A stretch of 64,000 nt of DNA from Desulfobulbus oligotrophicus (GTDB taxonomy: Bacteria; Desulfobacterota; Desulfobulbia; Desulfobulbales; Desulfobulbaceae), in the NCBI RefSeq assembly GCF_016446285.1, contig NZ_CP054140.1, forward strand, positions 1,593,501-1,657,500. Direction: 5' to 3'. The stretch's first letter is position 1, and each line of letters begins with the position of its first letter. Below are positions 9,287-17,345 of the stretch, in pieces. Below the pieces are notes generated by a model. That model saw only the letters and a list, made by a program, of their open reading frames with translations, searched no databases and had not been told where the DNA came from. Position numbers and translations under genes: made by a program.

Positions 9287-9429
9287 GCAGGGATAAAGCA
9301 GCCGGGCCGGTCGATGAAAAGAAGGACAGTGCATATCACCGGCACGGTAAACGGAGATATTGTCTTGCCAGGGTTTTTATCTCAAAAACACGAACACGAT
9401 TTTCCTGATACAAATGTAAGGTATTCTGT

Positions 9430-10143
9430 ATGTCTATGTCTCTTATTTATCACAAGATAGGACCGGCTGGTGTTGTGCTTGTGCTTCTTTCCTTTGCAGC
9501 CCTGTATTTTTCCATAAAAAATGTGACGTTGCTGCTGCTTATCAACAGAGATTTTCGTCAACGTTTCAGCAAAATAGAGTCCGGCGAACTGTCGTATTCC
9601 TCCGAACTGCACAGGCCGCAGAATCCGCTCAGTGGTATTATTGCGGCGGTTGTAGAGACACATGCCACCCACTCCAACGATATCCGTGCTGAAGTGGCGT
9701 ATCTGTTCCACCGTAACTTTGAGCGTATCAACCGCGACATCACCTGGCTCAAGCTCATCTCGGTCATTGCTCCGCTGCTGGGATTATTGGGAACCATGCT
9801 CGGGATGGTCGCCGTGTTCCGTGAACTTGCAGCCGGGGCAGGAGCCGCCAACGCAGCCACGTTGGCCAACGGTATCTGGGAAGCACTCATCACAACCATC
9901 ATGGGGCTGACAGTTGCTGTGCCGACGTTGGTTGTTTTTTATTTTTTGAGTCTGAAAATGAAAGGCTTTCATATTGAGGCCATTGAGCACAGCTACCGTG
10001 CTGTGCATCTGTTCCAGCGCAACTGTCCCCATGCCAGGACAGTACACGAAGCAGAATCCTCATCTCAAGGCAGATGCCCCATGAGCGGGCAGGACGGAAA
10101 AACAGTTTTGCAAAGCGACTGTCCTTCTGTGGAAGCGGTCTGA
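9430..10143 (+). CDS. exbB: ExbB/MotA/TolQ-family proton channel protein
   Basis: 237 residues. Helix 1 near residues 12-35 (VVLVLLSFAALYFS), a cytoplasmic domain, then the paired helices with SVIAPLLGLLGTMLGMVAVF and GIWEALITTIMGLTVAVPTLVVFY that form the ExbB pore. The family drives TonB with the proton gradient, in complex with ExbD. The C-terminal ~45 residues are cysteine-containing and not part of the channel. 45 bases separate it from exbD; exbD and tonB follow, which fixes the role as energiser of the upstream receptor. Confidence 0.88.
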   Translation: MSMSLIYHKIGPAGVVLVLLSFAALYFSIKNVTLLLLINRDFRQRFSKIESGELSYSSELHRPQNPLSGIIAAVVETHATHSNDIRAEVAYLFHRNFERINRDITWLKLISVIAPLLGLLGTMLGMVAVFRELAAGAGAANAATLANGIWEALITTIMGLTVAVPTLVVFYFLSLKMKGFHIEAIEHSYRAVHLFQRNCPHARTVHEAESSSQGRCPMSGQDGKTVLQSDCPSVEAV

Positions 10144-10188
10144 AAACGCCGCCGGTAACAGGTAAATTATGTGTTCAGAGGATTGGTT

Positions 10189-10596
10189 ATGTCGGAAACG
10201 TTTTCTTTTGAAGATGAAATTGATGCCAATATTGATCTGACGCCACTGATCGATACGGTATTTATGCTGCTGATCTTTTTCATTATGGCGACCAGCTTTT
10301 CCAAGCCGGTGCTTGAGGTTGCCCTGCAGGAGGCCCAGGGAGCTGTTGTTCAGGAAAGGGAAGAGGAGCCGCTCACCATCACGGTGACCGGAGATGGTCG
10401 TATTATGTGCAACGATGAGGAAACATCCCTGGAAGATTTTGAGTCGGTTATCGCTGCCCGCCCTGAAGGGGAGGCCGTGGTGTTTAATGTGGATAAAACA
10501 GCGAACTTCGGCATCTTTGTGCATTTGCTGGATATAGCAAAGAAGAATGGTCAGACTGATTTCGCCATTATCACGGCTCAGGAAGAGAAGCCATGA
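10189..10596 (+). CDS. exbD: ExbD/TolR-family biopolymer transport protein
   Basis: 135 residues: short cytoplasmic N-terminus, one helix ANIDLTPLIDTVFMLLIFF containing the conserved membrane aspartate of PLID, and a periplasmic domain ending GKTANFG-like/AIITAQEE. AGAGGA lies 6 bases before ATG 10189; a GTG 18 bases upstream is in frame but has no better site. It overlaps tonB by 4 bases. Works with ExbB to harness the proton gradient for TonB. Confidence 0.88.
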   Translation: MSETFSFEDEIDANIDLTPLIDTVFMLLIFFIMATSFSKPVLEVALQEAQGAVVQEREEEPLTITVTGDGRIMCNDEETSLEDFESVIAARPEGEAVVFNVDKTANFGIFVHLLDIAKKNGQTDFAIITAQEEKP

Positions 10597-11342
10597 GTAC
10601 GACTGCCTGTGCCTCTTTTGTATATGGCCGTACGTCTCGGGTCGTCGGCCTGGCTGGAGCGTTAACCGGCCACGGCGGGCTGGTGATTCTGGCTCTGTTG
10701 TTTTTATCGCAGACGCCTGCAATACCTTTGCCGCCGCCTGTTGAAGCGACAACCATTGCTCTGCAGGTTGTTGCTCCACAAAAAAAAGTATCACAACCGG
10801 CGCCGGTAGAGCCGCCAAAGCCTGTGCCTGTGTCCAAACCAGCAGTACAGCCGGCAAAATCAGCACCCATAGAGCCTGTAAAGCCAAAGTGCGCCGTGAC
10901 GCCGCCTGTTCCCAAACCGGCGTTACAGCCGTTACCGGAACCTGCGCATTCTGCTGTTCAGCAAAGTTCCGAGCCTGCACCTGTGCCAGCTCCCCGGCCT
11001 GTCACGCAACCGGCGCAGATGGCAAACACCGGGCAACCAACCGCTCCACCTGACACACAGGCCAAACAGACGCTGCTTTCCTATCTGGTGGCACAGATTG
11101 AAAAACATAAACGCTATCCTGCCCAGGCGCGGCGAAGGGGTATTGAGGGGACTGTACGGATGAAAGTTTCCATTGATTCGGCAGGCAATCTTCTTGCCAT
11201 AAGCGTGCTGGATGGTGCAGACCCGCTGTTGGCAAAGGCAACGCAATCCGTTGCCAACAAGATCCGGGAGCAGTGGAAAAGCTCCGGCAGCGGTGCGTCT
11301 GTGTCTGTCATCGTACCGCTCAGGTACTCCCTTGTGGAATAA
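10593..11342 (+). CDS. tonB: TonB energy-transducing protein
   Basis: 249 residues: N-terminal helix near 20-42 (GHGGLVILALLFL), a long Pro/Lys/Val-rich periplasm-spanning segment (about 45-150, PAPVEPPKPVPV type), and a C-terminal TonB domain with RYPAQARRRGIEGTVRMKV and DPLLAKATQ. The spacer lets the protein reach the outer-membrane receptor. Start overlaps the exbD stop. It is the last gene of the haem operon; no clear intrinsic terminator was seen directly after it. Confidence 0.88.
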   Translation: MSTTACASFVYGRTSRVVGLAGALTGHGGLVILALLFLSQTPAIPLPPPVEATTIALQVVAPQKKVSQPAPVEPPKPVPVSKPAVQPAKSAPIEPVKPKCAVTPPVPKPALQPLPEPAHSAVQQSSEPAPVPAPRPVTQPAQMANTGQPTAPPDTQAKQTLLSYLVAQIEKHKRYPAQARRRGIEGTVRMKVSIDSAGNLLAISVLDGADPLLAKATQSVANKIREQWKSSGSGASVSVIVPLRYSLVE

Positions 11343-11432
11343 ATGCCTGGGCGTAAGCAGGTTCGTTCAAAACTTTAATATGTGTATAAAGCGCAGCTGT
11401 GCAGCGAATCGCCCGGGTTGTTGCTCCTTAAA

Positions 11433-11723
11433 CCATTGAAATTGCACGACTGCATTAACCACACGGGACACCAGAGTCATTCTGCGCGGAATGACATCAA
11501 CCTGACTCAGACATCACCCTGTCACCTGCAACGGTCATTCTGCGCGAAGGACGCACAGCGGCCGTAGTCGCAGAATCTATCGTCCTTGATGTGCCAAACG
11601 TGGACTCCACGACTGTACCGCATTCTGCGTGGAATGACATCAACCTGACTCAGACATCACCCCCGTCACCGACAACGGTCATTCTGCACGAAGGGCGCGC
11701 AGCGGCCGTAGTCGCAGAATCCA
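11433..11723. repeat. Interspersed palindromic repeat, left block (two units)
   Basis: Contains two tandem units spaced about 143 bases, each with a hairpin formed by CATTCTGCGCGAAGG...CGTAGTCGCAGAATC arms (11536-11577 and 11679-11721) and the leader GACATCAACCTGACTCAG. The block starting at 11433 (TTGAAATTGCACGACTG) recurs, slightly diverged, at 12166. This is a dispersed, protein-independent repeat rather than a gene. Confidence 0.75.
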
Positions 11724-12014
11724 TACAATCCAGACTCAAATCTTTCCAATCCGGATTATTTTGCTCAATCAAAGCAATTTTCCAGGCTCTTTTTCTGTTT
11801 TGATTTTTTTCTCCAATTCGATAGCAGCATGGATATCTTCTCCAGATTCGTACCAAACCAGCATATGCACAGTATATTTTGCGCTGAAGCTTTCAGTGTG
11901 TGTTTTGTTTTTATGTTCATATATACGGTGCTCCAGGTTACTGGTCACTCCGGTGTAAAGCGTTCCATTTCGTTTGCTGGCGAGAATCGGGGTGGAGGTG
12001 TGTTTCTCTTCCAT
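11650..12014 (-). pseudogene. GIY-YIG endonuclease-like gene, frameshifted
   Basis: From ATG 12014 the frame gives the GIY-YIG core, LASKRNGTLYTGVTSNLE, then RIYEHKN and ELEKKIKTEK, and stops early at 11769. The expected continuation KRAWKIALIEQNNPDWKDL lies in another frame (stop 11650). The break is at an A-rich run (GAGAAAAAAATC, near 11810), where slippage is likely. Small solitary GIY-YIG proteins of this kind often sit inside repeats; here both flanks are copies of the same repeat, and the C-terminus reads into it. Programmed frameshifting is possible but less likely than decay. Confidence 0.7.
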
Positions 12015-12162
12015 GTGGCGTTCCTGCATAAAACTGGATTCCGCGACTACGCGCGGAATGACTAGTGTTCTGTTTGGTTCATATCGTCTTTTAATTTTCA
12101 AGGAACTTCTGAAGCCATATGTCAGAACTGCGAGGTCAGAAGAAGGAAGGCTGCACCTGAAA

Positions 12163-12343
12163 CCCTTGAAATTGCATGACTGAACTAACCGCACGGGACA
12201 CTAGCTCAGACATCACCCTGTCACCCTGCAACGGTCATTCTGCGCGAAGGGCGCGCAGCGGCCGTAGTCGCAGAATCCATCATCCTTGATGTGCCAAACG
12301 TGGACTCCACAACTGCACCGCATTCTGCGCGAAATGACATCAT
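12163..12343. repeat. Interspersed palindromic repeat, right block
   Basis: A second copy of the 11433-11640 sequence, in the same orientation: CTTGAAATTGCATGACTG, ACTCAGACATCACCCTG-like leader, hairpin CATTCTGCGCGAAGG/CGTAGTCGCAGAATC and the tail GATGTGCCAAACGTGGACTC. Together with the left block it forms direct repeats flanking the GIY-YIG pseudogene. Confidence 0.75.
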
Positions 12344-12590
12344 TTTTTTTTACAATTTTGTATACCGGAAGCAGCCGTACTTATGGTATTGGCTGTCACA
12401 GTCTTTTCTTTGCAGTTTAAAAGGTCCATTGCGGGGTATGATAGGCCATACATGCGAAACACATGCTTATCGGCGGGTTGTCTGTGCAGGGGACCGTTGA
12501 TGGCACTTGATTGTCTCTGCAAACATCTCCCGTTGTACACACCCCCATTGTCCAGAAACATCAGCTAAAAGCAGGTTGTCTACAGGTACC
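12344..12590. other. Upstream region of tex, no gene
   Basis: About 250 bases without a supported gene. It is AT-rich at the left end and presumably holds the tex promoter; no operator or riboswitch pattern was recognised. Confidence 0.4.
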
Positions 12591-14714
12591 ATGCACATGT
12601 ATGCAAACACTATTGCCAGGGAACTTGGCATCCGGACTTCTCAGGTAAAAGTCGTCTCTGCCCTTCTTGATGACGGCGCCACCATCCCCTTTGTCGCCCG
12701 TTATCGGAGGGAGGCCACGGGCTCTCTTGATGAGACACAGATTACAGCTATCCGTGACAGAAGCGCCGACCTCCTCAATCTGGACAAACGCCGCTCCGCC
12801 ATCCTTGCCTCACTTGCTGAGCGAGACCTCTTAACCAAGGATGTACAGCAGGCAATCGAGGCTGCGGCCGATCTGACCACGCTTGAAGACATCTATCTGC
12901 CTTACCGGCCCAAGCGAAAAACCAGGGCATCCATTGCCAAAGAAAAAGGCCTGGAGCCGCTGGCAACTGTGCTGTATGGCCAGAGTAAACAGCAGGTCGA
13001 GGTTGAACCTTTTGTAAATGCGGAAAAGGGTGTGGCCACGGTTGAAGAGGCCTTGGAAGGTGCCCGTGATATCATGGCCGAATGGATCAGTGAGGATGCC
13101 TCGATCCGTGCCGGTCTGCGGGATCTTTTTCAGCGCCGATCCACCATCACCTCAACTATTATCAAAGATCAGGAAGAGAAGGGCAGTAAGTTCAGGGATT
13201 ATTTTGATTGGCAGGAGCCTGTCACCAAGGTGGCCGGCCATCGACTGCTGGCCATGTTCCGCGGTGAGCAGGAAAAAGTTCTCAGCCTTTTGTTTCGACC
13301 GCCCGAAGCCGACTCATTGGCTTTTCTGCACCGTTACCTGGTTCGTTCCACAGGTTTTGCCGGGCAGCAGGTGGCCCTTTCCCTTGAAGACAGCTACAAA
13401 CGATTGCTGGCGCCTTCTCTGGAAAATGAACTGCGCCGAAACCTGAAAACACAGGCAGACCAGGAGGCCATTGCTGTGTTTGCCGAAAACCTGCGTGAGC
13501 TCCTTCTCGCTGCACCACTTGGGCAGAAGCGGACCATGGCCCTTGACCCTGGATTTCGAACCGGGGCAAAGCTGGTCTGTCTTGGTGAGCAGGGAGAACT
13601 GCTCCATTCCACAACCATTTATCCGGTGTTCTCCGGAAGACAGCAGGAAGAGGCAGCCCAGACAGTCCTGCAGCTCTGCCGGCAGTACCGCATTGAGGCC
13701 ATTGCCATTGGCAACGGTACCGCCAGCCGGGAGACCGAAGCCTTTGTGCGGGGTTTACCGCTTGCACCGGAGGTGATTGTCACCATGGTCGATGAAAGCG
13801 GTGCCTCCATCTATTCGGCCTCAGAGGTGGCACGTGCGGAATTTCCCGACCATGACATCACGGTGCGCGGCGCTGTCTCCATTGGTCGGCGACTGCAGGA
13901 TCCACTGGCCGAACTGGTCAAGCTCGATCCCAAGGTCATCGGCGTTGGTCAGTATCAGCATGATGTCAATCAAAAGGCATTGAAACAGAGCCTGGATGAC
14001 GTGGTGATCAGTTGCGTGAACAAGGTTGGTGTCGAGGTCAACAGCGCCAGCAGGGAACTGCTGACCTATGTGTCAGGACTGGGCGAAACACTGGCAGCCA
14101 ACATCCTGGCCCATCGCAGCGAGCACGGCGCCTTTACCACCAGAAGACAGCTGTTAAAGGTGCCCCGTCTCGGGAAGAAGGCATTTGAACAGTGCGCCGG
14201 TTTTTTACGTATCCACGACGGTAAAAACCCGTTGGATCGTTCAGGTGTGCATCCCGAACGCTACGACATTGTCGAGCAGATGGCAAAGGACTGCGGCTGC
14301 ACCGTGGCAGCGCTCATCGAACAGGAACACCTGCGGCAACAGATTGATCTTACGCAATATGTAGACGATGAGGTCGGGCTGCCGACCCTGCAGGATATCA
14401 TGGCCGAACTTGCCAAACCGGGTCGCGATCCACGACAGTCATTTACTGCCTTTGCCTTTGCCCCGGGGATTGAAAAGCTGGAGGATCTGCAGGAGGGCAT
14501 GGTGCTGCCGGGTATTGTCACCAATGTGACCAGATTCGGGGCGTTTGTTGATGTCGGCGTGCACCAGGACGGTCTTGTGCATATCAGCCAGCTTGCTGAT
14601 CGCTTTGTAAAGGATCCCGCCGAGGTGGTCAAGGTACGGCAGCAGGTGCAGGTGCGCGTTCTGGAGGTGGATACAAAGAGAAAACGCATTGCACTTTCCC
14701 TGCGCAACACCTAA
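12591..14714 (+). CDS. tex: Tex-family RNA-binding transcription accessory protein
   Basis: 707 residues, the usual length for Tex. N-terminal helix-turn-helix-like part (VVSALLDDGATIPFVARYRREATGSLDE), YqgF/RNase H-like domain (MALDPGFRTGAKL), helix-hairpin-helix repeats (YVSGLGETLAANIL, LLKVPRLGKKAFEQCAGFLRI) and a C-terminal S1 domain (GMVLPGIVTNVTRFGAFVDVG). Tex binds RNA and affects transcription and stress tolerance. ATG 12591 is chosen because the family sequence begins there; an in-frame upstream start at 12507 would add 28 unrelated residues. Convergent with the next gene, 30 bases apart. Confidence 0.92.
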   Translation: MHMYANTIARELGIRTSQVKVVSALLDDGATIPFVARYRREATGSLDETQITAIRDRSADLLNLDKRRSAILASLAERDLLTKDVQQAIEAAADLTTLEDIYLPYRPKRKTRASIAKEKGLEPLATVLYGQSKQQVEVEPFVNAEKGVATVEEALEGARDIMAEWISEDASIRAGLRDLFQRRSTITSTIIKDQEEKGSKFRDYFDWQEPVTKVAGHRLLAMFRGEQEKVLSLLFRPPEADSLAFLHRYLVRSTGFAGQQVALSLEDSYKRLLAPSLENELRRNLKTQADQEAIAVFAENLRELLLAAPLGQKRTMALDPGFRTGAKLVCLGEQGELLHSTTIYPVFSGRQQEEAAQTVLQLCRQYRIEAIAIGNGTASRETEAFVRGLPLAPEVIVTMVDESGASIYSASEVARAEFPDHDITVRGAVSIGRRLQDPLAELVKLDPKVIGVGQYQHDVNQKALKQSLDDVVISCVNKVGVEVNSASRELLTYVSGLGETLAANILAHRSEHGAFTTRRQLLKVPRLGKKAFEQCAGFLRIHDGKNPLDRSGVHPERYDIVEQMAKDCGCTVAALIEQEHLRQQIDLTQYVDDEVGLPTLQDIMAELAKPGRDPRQSFTAFAFAPGIEKLEDLQEGMVLPGIVTNVTRFGAFVDVGVHQDGLVHISQLADRFVKDPAEVVKVRQQVQVRVLEVDTKRKRIALSLRNT

Positions 14715-14744
14715 GGCCTTGCGGCTACATCGCAGATGTTGCTG

Positions 14745-15392
14745 TTACGGTGCAGTCTGTGGTGTGGCCGCACTGATAAGCTGGTGGTCATAGCTGTCTG
14801 TGGTCGCAGCCTCAAGCAGCACCCAGGCAGCATCTTCGTAGGAGACAAAAGGCCCGGCATCCCGGTTAATCCGTATCGTTGCCTGCACGTCCGGGCTGCG
14901 GCGTCCGGTTCCCTGCATACGGCCCGGACAGAAGATAACATAGTTGATACCTGCCTTGCGGATGATATCAATACATGCACCATGAAGGGCGTAGGCCTGT
15001 TCAACCCAGCTGCCCAGGTGCTGCAGCTCTTTGTAATTCGGCGTGATACCGTCTTCAGCCATGACATTGGTTGTACCACCGGGCCAGCAGAGTTTTTTAA
15101 CACCGTTGCGCTTCACAGCTGCTGCTAACTCACGGGCCAGATCAGGAGCCGCCCCTCGTCCTGAAAGAACAACATCAATATCCTGCATTGCTTTATCAAG
15201 CACCTGTGCATCTGTTCCATCACCAACATGGATGTTTTCCAGTTTGGCAAGGGTGGCTTCTCCAAGGTCATCCCGAAGCTTTTCCTGATTTCTCACCAGA
15301 ACAGATACAGGCAGGTCGCGTTCCAACGCCTCCAGAACCAGGCATTTACCCAGACCCCCCACACCAACAATTAAAACACGCAAAGGCTTCAT
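14745..15392 (-). CDS. NAD(P)-binding Rossmann-fold protein (atypical SDR)
   Basis: 215 residues. The start carries the dinucleotide-binding loop VLIVGVGGLGKCLV, followed by DVVLSGRGAAPDLA and PGGTTNVMAED, as in NAD(P)H-binding SDR-like proteins (NmrA/BVR-B type). The catalytic YxxxK pair is not evident, so it may be a sensor or an isomerase-like protein rather than a classic dehydrogenase. GGAGAG precedes ATG 15392. Converges with tex. Substrate unknown. Confidence 0.72.
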   Translation of the reverse strand: MKPLRVLIVGVGGLGKCLVLEALERDLPVSVLVRNQEKLRDDLGEATLAKLENIHVGDGTDAQVLDKAMQDIDVVLSGRGAAPDLARELAAAVKRNGVKKLCWPGGTTNVMAEDGITPNYKELQHLGSWVEQAYALHGACIDIIRKAGINYVIFCPGRMQGTGRRSPDVQATIRINRDAGPFVSYEDAAWVLLEAATTDSYDHQLISAATPQTAP

Positions 15393-15684
15393 ACTTCTCT
15401 CCGGATAAAAAGATATGGCGGCCTCTGGTTGCAGCCGCAAATCTGGAGTGCAGGCTGCGTTTGCAAGGCCAGGGAACGAACAGACCAGACAACAACTATA
15501 CCTGGGCAACCGATACCACACAAGCATCCAGGCATCTGCAGCCGCCACTTTGTGTGGTCACCGGGCAAAACAGCAGACGACTCGTTGCATCTATTCTTCA
15601 ATTGGAAAATGGCAAAGGAAAGGGAACGTATGGGGTAAAACTCATTTTCCAAACCATGCCAAAGGCGAAGTAGAAGCTGTGCAC
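15393..15684. other. Intergenic region, nothing recognised
   Basis: About 290 bases between the start of the Rossmann-fold gene and the 3' end of hsdM. It should hold the promoter of the former; no clear terminator for the hsd operon was seen. Confidence 0.4.
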
Positions 15685-17322
15685 TCACTGCTGAGGGCCC
15701 GGCAGTGGCGGCAAGCCGAGTTCTTTAAGAAAGGCATTATGCTTTGTCGCTGCCGCCAGAATGTCTTTTTCAATGGCTGTCAGTTCCTGGTGTACGCTCG
15801 TCAGGTCGATTTCCGGTTCCGGTTCGGCGGTGCTGACATAGCGGGAGATGTTCAGGTTCCAGTCATTGGCCTTGACCTCATCCATCCCGACGCGCCGGGC
15901 ATACCGCTTAATGGGCTCTTCCGGGCGCTCTTTATAGGTGTCGATAATCTTTGCAATGTGCTCTTTGTTGAGATGGTTCTGGCGCTTACCCTTTTCAAAC
16001 TCCTTTTCCGCATTGATGAACAGCACGTCATCTGATTTTTTACACTTCTTGAGTACCAGAATACATACCGGGATACCTGTGGAATAAAACAGGTTGGCCG
16101 GCAGACCGATCACTGTGTCGATATTACCGTCTTCCAGCAACTTCCGGCGGATGCGTGCTTCTGCTCCGCCACGGAATAACACACCATGGGGCAGGATAAT
16201 GGCCATTACGCCGTCATCCTTGAGGTAGTGGAATCCGTGCAGCAGAAAGGCAAAATCTGCTGCAGATTTTGGTGCAATGCCATGGTTTTTAAAGCGCATG
16301 TCTTCGCTGGCCTCGTCCCGCGGTTGCCAGCGATAGCTGAAGGGCGGATTGGCCACCACGGCATCAAACTTTGGTTTTTTTGCCGGGTTGGTCTCGCGCA
16401 GCCAGTCCCACTCGTTTGTAAGCGTGTTGCCATGATAGATCTCAAACTCGGTATCCTTCACCCCGTGCAGCAGCATGTTCATTCGTGCCAGGTTATAGGT
16501 GGTAACGTTGTACTCCTGGCCATAGATTTTGCCAATGGTGCCCCCGGCCGCGAGCATACGCCGCCGCACATTCAAGAGCAGCGAACCCGAGCCGCAGGCG
16601 AAGTCTAAAACGTTATTGAGTTTATGCCGTGGACCGGTCTCCGGCGATTGACTGTCCAGAATAACAATGCCGGAAAGAATGTCAGATATCCGCTGCGGTG
16701 TGTAGAATTCGCCGGCTTTTTTGCCTGAGCCGGCAGCAAACTGATCCAGTAAGTACTCATAAGCGTTGCCGAGCATGTCTGTATCAATCGAGAACTCAGC
16801 CAGCTCTTCGGCAATCCGCTTGATAATGGTGCAGAGTTTGTCGTTGCGATCGGTATAGGTTTTGCCAAGCTTATCCGAGGCCAGGTTGATCTCGGAAAAC
16901 AATCCGGCAAAAGTGCTTCCAAAGGACTCGTTCTCAATGTACTTGAATCCTGCCTGCAGGGTGTTCAGCAGTTCGTTGTTCTGTGTGTTGGCAAGGTAGG
17001 CAATGCTGGTCCACAGGTATTCGGGCTTGATGACATAGTGAGCCTTGCGGCGCATCTGTTTTTCAAACATCTCAATGTCATCCGGGTTTTCCTCATACCA
17101 CACTGACAGGGATGTGCGTCCGCTATTTTCAACACTGTTCGGGTCTGGATAGTCCCTGCCAAGTTCCTTTTTTGACGCAGTCTCGTAGTTGTCCGAGAGA
17201 TAGCGTAAAAATAAAAACGCGAGCATATAGTCGCGAAAGTCATCGGCATTCATGGAGCCACGCAGATCGTCTGCGATCTTCCACAGAGTTTTGCCAAGTT
17301 CCTGCTGGTCGTTTTGAGTCAT
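15685..17322 (-). CDS. hsdM: Type I restriction-modification methyltransferase HsdM (system 1)
   Basis: 545 residues. N-terminal helical domain (LGKTLWKIADDLRGSMNADDFRDYMLAFLFLRYLSDN), SAM-binding motif VLDFACGSGSLLL and adenine-N6 catalytic motif NPPFSYRW, then the C-terminal segment for HsdS contact. Methylates adenines at the site chosen by HsdS. It is the last gene of its operon, 23 bases after the anticodon nuclease gene. Having hsdR first and hsdM last is uncommon, and suggests control by gene order. Confidence 0.93.
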   Translation of the reverse strand: MTQNDQQELGKTLWKIADDLRGSMNADDFRDYMLAFLFLRYLSDNYETASKKELGRDYPDPNSVENSGRTSLSVWYEENPDDIEMFEKQMRRKAHYVIKPEYLWTSIAYLANTQNNELLNTLQAGFKYIENESFGSTFAGLFSEINLASDKLGKTYTDRNDKLCTIIKRIAEELAEFSIDTDMLGNAYEYLLDQFAAGSGKKAGEFYTPQRISDILSGIVILDSQSPETGPRHKLNNVLDFACGSGSLLLNVRRRMLAAGGTIGKIYGQEYNVTTYNLARMNMLLHGVKDTEFEIYHGNTLTNEWDWLRETNPAKKPKFDAVVANPPFSYRWQPRDEASEDMRFKNHGIAPKSAADFAFLLHGFHYLKDDGVMAIILPHGVLFRGGAEARIRRKLLEDGNIDTVIGLPANLFYSTGIPVCILVLKKCKKSDDVLFINAEKEFEKGKRQNHLNKEHIAKIIDTYKERPEEPIKRYARRVGMDEVKANDWNLNISRYVSTAEPEPEIDLTSVHQELTAIEKDILAAATKHNAFLKELGLPPLPGPQQ

Positions 17323-17345
17323 AAGATATTTCTTATTTTTGAGAG

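Noticed and set aside
11433-12343. Repeats here as a CRISPR array
   Set aside because: Only a few copies, long and unevenly spaced, with no short regular spacers and no cas genes.
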